In this document: positions 16,997 to 24,448 of the stretch, piece after piece
Numbering within the stretch: position 1 is the first letter of the stretch
Layout: every line of letters begins with the position of its first letter
DNA from: JAQVEM01 sp964601205
GTDB taxonomy: Bacteria; Actinomycetota; Humimicrobiia; Humimicrobiales; Humimicrobiaceae
DNA length: 64,000 nt
Assembly (NCBI GenBank): GCA_964601205.1
Contig: CAZRML010000014.1
Span: 1 to 64,000, forward strand
Direction: 5' to 3'
The notes under the pieces: model-generated
Told to the model about the DNA's origin: nothing
The model's database searches: none
The model's input: the letters and a program-made list of their open reading frames with translations, nothing else
Position numbers and translations under genes: made by a program

Positions 16997-17198
16997 ATAC
17001 CGGGATAAATTTACCCACGGGTAAGATATTAAATAAAAAATATTATTACTGTAATGATTGTATTGCTAATAATATTTAAGTATTAAATAATCCTTCTTTA
17101 AAAAATCATAAAAAGTTAGAAAAAAAGGAATTATTATTATTTTTACCAATTTTTTTAAATAATATAGATATTTGCTATATTTTATTTAAAAATTTTAG

Positions 17199-17256
17199 TA
17201 TAATCATATAAAATTTGTAAATATTATAAAATTTAATAATTTTTTATAATATTTAC
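17199..17256 (+). promoter_or_regulatory. pckG upstream region: -10 box and 14-bp inverted repeat
   Basis: The 297-bp gap before pckG holds TATAAT (17199-17204), no convincing -35, and then GTAAATATTATAAA (17217-17230) perfectly mirrored by TTTATAATATTTAC (17243-17256) with a 12-nt loop. A transcript starting near 17211 would carry it as a 5' hairpin ending 37 nt before the ATG. It could be an operator for a dimeric repressor of gluconeogenesis or an mRNA structure. Nothing else is recognised in the gap. Confidence 0.5.
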
Positions 17257-17293
17257 GAAGAAAATAAAAAATTTTAAGTAAAGAAAGAGTGCA

Positions 17294-19165
17294 ATGGCAG
17301 AAGAATCAGAGATATTGAGAGATAAATGCGGTAGAGAAAATTATAATAAGTTGTTAGAGATAAAAAATAGTTATCTTATGGAATTTATTTCTAAATTTGT
17401 AAATATCCTGAATCCTGAATCTGTGTTTGTATGCAGTGATTCAGAAAAAGATTTTGATTATATAAGAGAAAAAGCAATAAAAGATGGTGAAGAAATAAAA
17501 CTCAAAATTCCCGGGCATACAGTTCATTTTGACGGTATAAATGATCAGGCAAGAGATAAAAAGGCAACAAAATTCCTGGTTCCTGAAGGTATAGAATTTG
17601 GAAAGGGGCTAAATACTGTTAATAAAACTGAAGGGCTTAAAGAAGTCACGGATATAATGTCTGGTATAATGAAGAATAGAGAACTCCTTATACTATTTTT
17701 TACTCTTGGACCTGCAAATTCACCATTCACTATTCCATCAGTTCAACTTACCGACTCAAGTTATGTAGCACACTCAGAAATCATACTTTACAGACCGGGA
17801 TATAGGGAATTCAAAAGGATGGTAAATAATAATGATTTTTTTAAATTTGTGCACTCTGAAGGTGAACTTGAAAATAGTGTAAGCAAAAATGTTCCCGGGA
17901 GGAGAATATATATAGATACAGATAAAAACATTGTATACTCTATGAATACACAGTATGGAGGCAATACTATAGGCCTGAAGAAGCCAGCAATGCGCCTGGG
18001 AATAAGTAAAGGAGCCAGGGAAGGATGGCTGACGGAACATATGTTTATTTCCGGTATTCACGGTCCGGGAAACAGAACAACTTACTTTGCCGGTGCTTTT
18101 CCCTCTATGTGCGGTAAAACCTCTACTGCAATGATAAGAGGAGAGACTATTGTAGGAGATGATATAGCGCATATAAGGAATCTAAATGGGGATGTGCGTG
18201 CTGTTAATGTTGAAATTGGAGTTTTTGGAATAATAAAAGATATTAATCCTGAGGACGACCCTATAATATGGGAAGCTCTGCATAGTGAAAATGAAACCAT
18301 TTTCTCCAATGTTTTAATTGATAAAAAAGGGGAGGTTTACTGGATTGGTAAACCCGGGGAAAAACCCGAGAAAGGGATTAATTATTCCGGTGAATGGTAC
18401 CGGGGTAAACTTGATGACAGTGGAAACGAGATTGAACTTTCTCATAAAAATTCAAGGTTTACTACTGGTTTAAAGAATCTGGAGAATATTGATTCAGAAT
18501 ATGATAATCCGCAGGGTGTATTACTGGGAGGGATAATATATGGAGGAAGAGATTCTGATACCTGGGTTCCTGTTCAGGAGGCTTACGGATGGGAACATGG
18601 AATTGTTACCATGGGGGCTTCTATAGAATCTGAAACAACAGCAGCTACTCTTGGTAGAACAGGGATAAGAACATTTAATCCTATGTCAAATATTGATTTT
18701 CTATCCATACCAATAGGAAGGTATGTGGATATAAATATAAAGTTTGGCCAATCATTAAAAAACCCGCCAAAAATATTTGCAGTAAATTATTTTTTAAAAG
18801 ATAAAGATGGCAATTACCTTAATTCAAAATTAGATAAAATGATATGGCTGAAATGGATGGAATTAAGGGTTAACGGGGATGTAGATGCAATAGATACAGG
18901 AGTTGGCTTAATACCTTTGTATGAAGATCTTAAGGCATTGTTTAAAGATTTTCTGGGAAGAGAATATCTCGGGGAAGATTATATTAAGCATTTTACTATA
19001 AGAGTTCAGGAGAATCTTTCCAAGATAGATAGAATTATAAAAATATACAATGAACTCGGTTCTGAAGTCCCGGATATATTATTTAAGATTCTCGGGGAGC
19101 AGAAAAAAAGATTTGAAGATTTAAAAAGAAAAAAGGGAGAATATATTTCACCGTTTTCTTTTTAA
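17294..19165 (+). CDS. pckG: Phosphoenolpyruvate carboxykinase (GTP)
   Basis: A 623-residue GTP-dependent PEPCK, converting oxaloacetate and GTP to PEP, CO2 and GDP in the cytoplasm; it may also run in the anaplerotic direction in anaerobes. The P-loop is PSMCGKTSTAM (about residues 269-279), with the hyper-reactive Cys of the GTP class in place. LGISKGAREGWLTEHMFI and the NTQYGGNTIGLKKPA segment are also typical of the GTP rather than ATP family. It is transcribed alone; the next gene points the other way. GTP-type enzymes prevail in Actinomycetota, which agrees with the synteny further on. Confidence 0.93.
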   Translation: MAEESEILRDKCGRENYNKLLEIKNSYLMEFISKFVNILNPESVFVCSDSEKDFDYIREKAIKDGEEIKLKIPGHTVHFDGINDQARDKKATKFLVPEGIEFGKGLNTVNKTEGLKEVTDIMSGIMKNRELLILFFTLGPANSPFTIPSVQLTDSSYVAHSEIILYRPGYREFKRMVNNNDFFKFVHSEGELENSVSKNVPGRRIYIDTDKNIVYSMNTQYGGNTIGLKKPAMRLGISKGAREGWLTEHMFISGIHGPGNRTTYFAGAFPSMCGKTSTAMIRGETIVGDDIAHIRNLNGDVRAVNVEIGVFGIIKDINPEDDPIIWEALHSENETIFSNVLIDKKGEVYWIGKPGEKPEKGINYSGEWYRGKLDDSGNEIELSHKNSRFTTGLKNLENIDSEYDNPQGVLLGGIIYGGRDSDTWVPVQEAYGWEHGIVTMGASIESETTAATLGRTGIRTFNPMSNIDFLSIPIGRYVDINIKFGQSLKNPPKIFAVNYFLKDKDGNYLNSKLDKMIWLKWMELRVNGDVDAIDTGVGLIPLYEDLKALFKDFLGREYLGEDYIKHFTIRVQENLSKIDRIIKIYNELGSEVPDILFKILGEQKKRFEDLKRKKGEYISPFSF

Positions 19166-19273
19166 GAGTTTTCTTTAATAATAAATTACGGGTATTTTAA
19201 AGCAACTGAAATGGATAATCTGGCATATTGTAGTAAATACTGATGTTTGTATAAATTACGCCTGCATTCAAAT

Positions 19274-20578
19274 TTAATGATAGCTGTCAAATCTATACAT
19301 GACAAGTCCCGAACAGGGCTTCGGGTAGAAATAGGTAGATTTTTCCGGCATAATATATCCAGCAGCGCAGGTCCTTTCAAGTTCAAAAACCGAAGGTGGG
19401 TTTAAAAATATACCGATATCATATTTTCCGTAATCTATGCTGTCTATTACATTATTAATTGAATGGCTGTATCCGGTTTTTTTAATTTTATACCGGGCAG
19501 TAACCTGTTCCATAAAAAATTTATGGAGTATATTTATATCCATTAAAAGATAATCCTTCTCTGAGTTATTCTTAAAGGAAATTTTACCTAAATTAATTTT
19601 TTTTAGAGTTAAAAAACAAAAATTTTTATCCCTGTCATACAGGATAAAACTTTTAAACCCTTTTTGTTTTGATTTTGATAGTTTTTCTTTAATTTGGTGG
19701 TTGGATTTTAGTGATTGTATTTCAAAATCAAAGCTGTTGATAATGATTTTAATTAATTCATTTAAACCCGGATATTTTTGAAATTTTAATAGTCTGTAAT
19801 TTGGCAGTATTAAAAAGTCATTCTGGCTGCTATCAATATACAGGGTAAGAATGAAATCTTCAGGCATTAATTTATAATCTTTTTCCTGCTTAACCTGTTT
19901 TATATAGTTTTTTCTGTAATTAAGTGAGGTTTCGTATCTGTGGTGCCCGTCTGCTATTATCAGTTTTTTATTTTTCATCAGATCTGTAATTATATTTATA
20001 TTCCGTTTATCTGAAATTTTCCACAATTTAAATCTTAAACTATTATCGTATGCTGCAGGTGTGTCTATTAAAGGATTTTTATTAGCATTTTCTTCCAGTA
20101 TTAATTTTATTTTTTGTTGTCTGTCATTATAAAGCGTATAAACAAGTCCGAAGTTCGTCCTGCATTCAGATAATAATTTTAACCTGTCTTTTTTTATAAT
20201 GGATGAGGTTTTCTCATGGGGGATAATTTTTAGATTGGAATATGGTTCTATTCTGGTCAGCCCGATGAAACCTGAAATTTTTTTTGTATCACCGCTGTGC
20301 ACAAAGCTTTCTTCAAAGATATAAAAACATCTTTCGCTGTCAGTCTTGAGTATACCGTTATTTATCCAGCTGGTTAGAGTTTTACCTGATCTGATGTATT
20401 TTTCTTCGGTTTTACCTTCCGGAAGGGTAAGATTAATAATATTGAAGGGGTGATATTTGTAAAGTTCTTTTTTAAGATTCAGAGAAATTACATCATAGGG
20501 AGGAGATATAACTTTAGAAATATTTCTTACTTTATTTTTATTATAAAAAAGTCCTCTTAAAGGTAGAATATCAACCAT
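19274..20578 (-). CDS. DUF1015 family protein
   Basis: 434 residues spanning the DUF1015 family. Landmarks are the N-terminal SPPYDVIS, the LTRIEPYS and IIPHEKTS segments, and the signature IADGHHRYETSLNYR at about residues 203-217. Cytoplasmic, no signal peptide. The biochemical role in bacteria is not well established; relatives have been linked to free-serine kinase chemistry, which I do not assume here. Gene order around DUF1015 members often includes amino-acid genes, but none is next to it here. It is convergent with pckG. Confidence 0.8.
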   Translation of the reverse strand: MVDILPLRGLFYNKNKVRNISKVISPPYDVISLNLKKELYKYHPFNIINLTLPEGKTEEKYIRSGKTLTSWINNGILKTDSERCFYIFEESFVHSGDTKKISGFIGLTRIEPYSNLKIIPHEKTSSIIKKDRLKLLSECRTNFGLVYTLYNDRQQKIKLILEENANKNPLIDTPAAYDNSLRFKLWKISDKRNINIITDLMKNKKLIIADGHHRYETSLNYRKNYIKQVKQEKDYKLMPEDFILTLYIDSSQNDFLILPNYRLLKFQKYPGLNELIKIIINSFDFEIQSLKSNHQIKEKLSKSKQKGFKSFILYDRDKNFCFLTLKKINLGKISFKNNSEKDYLLMDINILHKFFMEQVTARYKIKKTGYSHSINNVIDSIDYGKYDIGIFLNPPSVFELERTCAAGYIMPEKSTYFYPKPCSGLVMYRFDSYH

Positions 20579-20640
20579 ATAATTAATCCTTTTAAAGAAG
20601 TAAGGGTATTAAGCTTTGTTAGAACCTTACTAAATTAATA

Positions 20641-20715
20641 TAAAATTGATTTGAGATTATAGCAATATAAATTTTTATTTACAATAATATGTTAGACCTA
20701 AAAAAATCAATTTTA
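20641..20715 (-). promoter_or_regulatory. DUF1015 promoter framed by a 12-bp inverted repeat
   Basis: On the minus strand TTGTAA (20684-20679), a 17-nt spacer and TATAAT (20661-20656) with an extended TG; start near 20649. TAAAATTGATTT (20641-20652) and its exact complement AAATCAATTTTA (20704-20715) frame this promoter, one at the start site and one upstream of the -35. Such placement suggests operator sites, though chance is possible in AT-rich DNA. Confidence 0.45.
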
Positions 20716-20747
20716 TTTTGTATCTCCCTGTAATTGCATTCAGGCAC

Positions 20748-20776
20748 TTGACTAACTTATGGGAATAATTTAACAT
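20748..20776 (+). promoter_or_regulatory. Promoter of the Fur-family gene with CTTGACTAACT motif
   Basis: TTGACT (20748-20753), a 17-nt spacer and TAACAT (20771-20776), start near 20783, leaving a leader of about 150 nt. The CTTGACTAACT sequence (from 20747) matches the xyl, transporter and ROK promoters. Together with the DUF1015 promoter this accounts for the 356-bp gap; nothing else is recognised there. Confidence 0.55.
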
Positions 20777-20934
20777 TTCAAACAGTTAAAAATATTAATA
20801 GTATTGAAAAAAAACTAGATTCAGATGTGGTTACATGCTGTTTAATGTGAATAAATCTTTATAATCAGATATATCTTTAAACAGTTTTACAAAAGTTTGA
20901 TATTTATATTAGTTATAAGAACAAGGATAATAAA

Positions 20935-21405
20935 ATGGCAGAATCAGGGAAAAAAAGTATAGAGTATTATAATAATAAACTTAAGAATCTGGGATATAAG
21001 TTAACAAAACCCAGGAAAGCTATAATTAGCGTATTAAAAGAAAACCCCCGTTTTTACAAAGCTGATGAAATATACCTTATGGTAAGGAAAAATTATCCGG
21101 AAATCGGTATAGCTACTGTATACAGAACCCTTGAACTTTTATCAAGAATTAATTTAATTTGTAAAATCAGCCCTGGCAACGATAAGTCTTATTACATGCT
21201 GTCAAGAGATTGTAAAAAGGAAACATCTGTATATATGATATGTGAGAATTGTGGGAACATTATAGTAAACAACAAATGCCTCAGGGATGCTGTAAAAATA
21301 GAAATGATAGATGATGCGCAGAAACGTATTTTTAAAAATTGCAGGATTAAGGTAGATAAATATCAGATATTCTTTTCCGGAACATGTAGCAAGTGCTCAC
21401 GTTAA
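20935..21405 (+). CDS. Fur-family transcriptional regulator without histidines
   Basis: 156 residues with the Fur fold: a winged helix (about 20-85) with the recognition segment IGIATVYRTLELLSR, then a dimerisation domain. The structural zinc Cys pairs are present as CENC and, at the C-terminus, CSKC. The His/Glu regulatory metal ligands normally in the hinge and in the HHHH-type stretch are absent: the protein contains no histidine, and the stretch before CENC reads KKETSVYMI. It holds nine cysteines. It therefore cannot bind iron, zinc or manganese through the normal His sites; a thiol or non-metal signal is possible. The ATG follows AAGGAT at 7 nt. A small membrane-protein gene follows after 32 bp. 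Confidence 0.85.
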   Translation: MAESGKKSIEYYNNKLKNLGYKLTKPRKAIISVLKENPRFYKADEIYLMVRKNYPEIGIATVYRTLELLSRINLICKISPGNDKSYYMLSRDCKKETSVYMICENCGNIIVNNKCLRDAVKIEMIDDAQKRIFKNCRIKVDKYQIFFSGTCSKCSR

Positions 21406-21437
21406 ATTAATCTAAATATGAATAAAAATATCATAGT

Positions 21438-21851
21438 ATGAAATATATAATATTATTTTTGGTATTTAGCTTTTTTGGAATTGGAGTAGAAGTATTTTTT
21501 TCCTCAATACATGATTATATCAGGTACAGGGATATAGCATTAAAAGGAAGGTCTTATTTATGGATGTTTCCCATTTATGGAATATGGGGACTGGCAATCG
21601 GGCCTTTATATAATATGATAAATTTCATGCCTTTTATATTAAGGGGATTTATCTATCTGGTGGTTATTTTTGCAGGAGAATTTGGCTACGGCTGTTTATT
21701 AAAAATTACAATAAAAAAGTGCCCGTGGGAATATAAAGGTAGATGGGCATTACTGGGTGTGGTTAATCTTTTGTATTTACCGTTCTGGTTAGTTTTTGGT
21801 TATATATCTGAGTTAATGTATAGAGGTATTATATCTATAATTATATATTAA
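21438..21851 (+). CDS. Putative ABC-transporter type IV family membrane protein (PF06541-like)
   Basis: 137 residues with four likely membrane segments and a short conserved LKGRSYLWMFPIYG motif after the first segment, as in the family called putative ABC-transporter type IV (CmpB). The function is not established. It lies 32 bp downstream of the Fur-like gene on the same strand and is probably co-transcribed, which could make it a target of that regulator. No ribosome site stands out before the ATG. Confidence 0.6.
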   Translation: MKYIILFLVFSFFGIGVEVFFSSIHDYIRYRDIALKGRSYLWMFPIYGIWGLAIGPLYNMINFMPFILRGFIYLVVIFAGEFGYGCLLKITIKKCPWEYKGRWALLGVVNLLYLPFWLVFGYISELMYRGIISIIIY

Positions 21852-21985
21852 ATATAAGAGATTTTTTGCAGATTATTTTAAATATCAGCCAGAATATTAA
21901 TTTTTTGTAAGTAAACCAGTATAGCCAGATAAATAAGGATTACATTAAAATAATTGTGGTATAAATTTATATAATATTTATCAGA

Positions 21986-23071
21986 TTAAGATATATTATT
22001 ATTCTGTGATAGACTATTTTTAGAATTTAAATTTTTTCTTATCTTATAAAATGGCATAATAATTATAAGGACTGCTATTAATCCCCATATTATGGTGAAT
22101 ATAAGATTAACAATATGATAGTTAAAAGCTGCAATTATCGCGGGCTTCTCGGGAAACCCGAGTGCTACGATTGCAAATACAAAAGCAGCCTCGTATGTTC
22201 CGAGTCCGGCAATTGAATGGGTTGGCAGTACAGCAGATAATTCTGCTGCAATAGTTGCAATTAGTACAACCCATAATGAAAGTTCGGAGAAATCATAACC
22301 GATAGGTTTTAAATATGCGTGTATAAGGAAGTAATAAGAAGTAAATTTTATTACTCTTGTAGCTACAGTAAGAAGAAATACTTTCCAGTAAACTCCTCTT
22401 TTCCTGATTATTATTATACTTTTATTGGTCTCTTTTATCTTATCATACAAATAAATGAAAACTTTACTGTTATTAAGGCGGGGGAACCTTCTTAATAGAC
22501 ATTCGGCAATTTTTATGAAGAAATTAACAAATTTTGAGAGGAAAAATAAAAGCAGGAGGCTGGCTATAAAAAATAATGAAGAAATAATAATAATACCTGC
22601 AGAAGATATAGAGTACCTGTTTATCCCAACGATAATGATAGAAATAGTAGCAATAAAGAAAACCAGTATTAGTTCAAATATGAGGCCAATCATTAAAGTT
22701 GAAACCCCGATTTCTACAGGTATTTTAAATTTTCTTTTCAGTGTGTAAACATAAGAAAGTTCGCCTGTCCTTGCCGGGAGCACCATATTGAAGGCATTTC
22801 TTATAAGAGATATAAGAAACATATCTGCATATCGAATATCCCCTGTTCCTATAAGGATTTTTTGCCTGTATGATTTAAAGAAGTCCATTGAGAACATTAA
22901 ACCGAGACCAATGGCAAGAGACGGCACATAGGCTTCAATAAATGATTTTTTTAAATCGGAGAAGCTTACACGGTTAAGAAGAAAGTAAACAAGATATGCG
23001 CCCAGTCCAACTACTATAACTATATTTATTATCCTTAATGTTATCTGTCTTTTATTGGTTCGTTTTTCCAT
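21986..23071 (-). CDS. Flippase-like membrane protein (LPG synthase TM-region family, UPF0104)
   Basis: 361 residues with about eight hydrophobic segments, of the lysylphosphatidylglycerol synthase transmembrane-domain/AglD family (PF03706). The typical RNAFNMVLPARTGELSYVYTLKRK stretch (residues from about 90, RNAFN to PARTGE) and the GLGTYEAAFVFA motif near the C-terminus are visible. Members without the soluble transferase domain, as here, are thought to flip or modify lipid-linked compounds. It is 141 bp downstream of the CBM9-like gene on the same strand. Confidence 0.78.
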   Translation of the reverse strand: MEKRTNKRQITLRIINIVIVVGLGAYLVYFLLNRVSFSDLKKSFIEAYVPSLAIGLGLMFSMDFFKSYRQKILIGTGDIRYADMFLISLIRNAFNMVLPARTGELSYVYTLKRKFKIPVEIGVSTLMIGLIFELILVFFIATISIIIVGINRYSISSAGIIIISSLFFIASLLLLFFLSKFVNFFIKIAECLLRRFPRLNNSKVFIYLYDKIKETNKSIIIIRKRGVYWKVFLLTVATRVIKFTSYYFLIHAYLKPIGYDFSELSLWVVLIATIAAELSAVLPTHSIAGLGTYEAAFVFAIVALGFPEKPAIIAAFNYHIVNLIFTIIWGLIAVLIIIMPFYKIRKNLNSKNSLSQNNNIS

Positions 23072-23212
23072 AATTCTTTTTATATATTTACTGGAGGTTC
23101 CGGTTGAACTTCATGCTATTTAACAGCACAGCTGAGAATAAATTAAATTTCGGGCAAAACTATAAGAAATAATTAATTCTTATTAAAACATTAAAGAATA
23201 TTTATTATTTTT

Positions 23213-24448
23213 TTAATCTTCGGCACTTTCTTCAGCATCAGGTTCTTCCCCGGTTCCCTGAATATCTCCTACATCAATAAGTGCAATGGCTCCCAGAGTA
23301 GATACGTTATTAAAATCAAAAGTTTTTGATGATGAAATCACAAGCTCTGTAGATTCCAGATTATCAGTATCAAGTATGGATACGGTAAATCCCAGAACGT
23401 CTCCATCAGCCGGTTTGTAATTTGTAAAGTTGTACCAGGGAATGCTTGCTTCAAGTATATATCCATTTACCAGTCTGGTGGAATTTATTGTTGCGCCCCC
23501 CGGTGCTGCATTTGAAGGCCAGCTTATAAACGACTCGGCAAGGGTTCCGGAAAAACTACCCGGGGATAATCTGATCTCGTAATCATCACTGTTATAGAAT
23601 TTAATCTGCATATCCTCTTCAAGTTCGGTATCAAATACAATTGATATACTATCGCCTTTATTTATCTGGTTCCCGACATAATTCTGGCTGAATACATCAT
23701 CAATAACCTGAACAGCAAGAAAGAAATTGTCATCGTCCCAGCAGGAATAAAATGTGCCGGATATATCGTTGCTTGATGTGTAGTTTTCTTTTTTAATTGT
23801 TGGTACAAAATCGCTAAAACTCTCAAATTTATTCCATTCCTGGATGCTGGCATCTATGACCGGGGGAGTGTAACATTTATAAGAGAATAAGGGAACTCCT
23901 GTTGGGATGGTATTATTGGTTCTAAAAACAGAATTATTTAAAACCTGGTTTTTCTTTTCCTCTATGTCAACACTTATTGTTGTTTCTCCCTCGGGCTCAA
24001 TTTCATACTGAACACTAAAATTTACCGTATTTGAGGATGCAATTGTATTTCTATTGTTATCTACAATATGTGCTACCATTTCATATTCACCGGAACTCCC
24101 AGGATTCCAGTTATATTCATAAGGTGGTGAAGTAAAAGACTTTATTTCGGTGTTATTTACCATTATTTTTATTATGTAATCAGTGCTCTTTACTTCTGCT
24201 GCTTTTATTTCAATGGGAACAGTTTCATTCTCATTAACAAAATTGAATACATTATCGTTGGTTGGTGAAGCTATCAATAAACTATAATCTACCTCCTCTT
24301 CTGTTTGCTGTTCTCCGGAAAATAAATCAAAGGAAGTACAGCTTCTTAAAGAAAAAAATACAATCAGAGCAACTATCAATATGAAGGCAAAAAGTATATA
24401 AGGAATTCTGTCAAAAATGAACATATGTTTTTTATATCTCTTTTTCAT
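23213..24448 (-). CDS. Surface-anchored protein with CBM9-like domain
   Basis: 411 residues. The N-terminus is basic and then hydrophobic (IPYILFAFILIVALIVFF) and is followed by SLRSC, so it is either membrane-anchored or a lipoprotein. Residues about 55-140 form an Ig-like domain (IVDNNRNTIASSN-type strands). After a linker, about 190-400 matches the carbohydrate-binding CBM9/DOMON-like fold: PPVIDASIQEWNKF, a CWDDDNFFLAVQVIDD segment, DSISIVFDTEL and VNGYILEASIPW. The C-terminus is acidic. Its start overlaps the end of the EF-G-like gene by 4 bp (ATGA), an unusual pairing. A role in sugar or polymer binding at the cell surface is inferred. Confidence 0.7.
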   Translation of the reverse strand: MKKRYKKHMFIFDRIPYILFAFILIVALIVFFSLRSCTSFDLFSGEQQTEEEVDYSLLIASPTNDNVFNFVNENETVPIEIKAAEVKSTDYIIKIMVNNTEIKSFTSPPYEYNWNPGSSGEYEMVAHIVDNNRNTIASSNTVNFSVQYEIEPEGETTISVDIEEKKNQVLNNSVFRTNNTIPTGVPLFSYKCYTPPVIDASIQEWNKFESFSDFVPTIKKENYTSSNDISGTFYSCWDDDNFFLAVQVIDDVFSQNYVGNQINKGDSISIVFDTELEEDMQIKFYNSDDYEIRLSPGSFSGTLAESFISWPSNAAPGGATINSTRLVNGYILEASIPWYNFTNYKPADGDVLGFTVSILDTDNLESTELVISSSKTFDFNNVSTLGAIALIDVGDIQGTGEEPDAEESAED

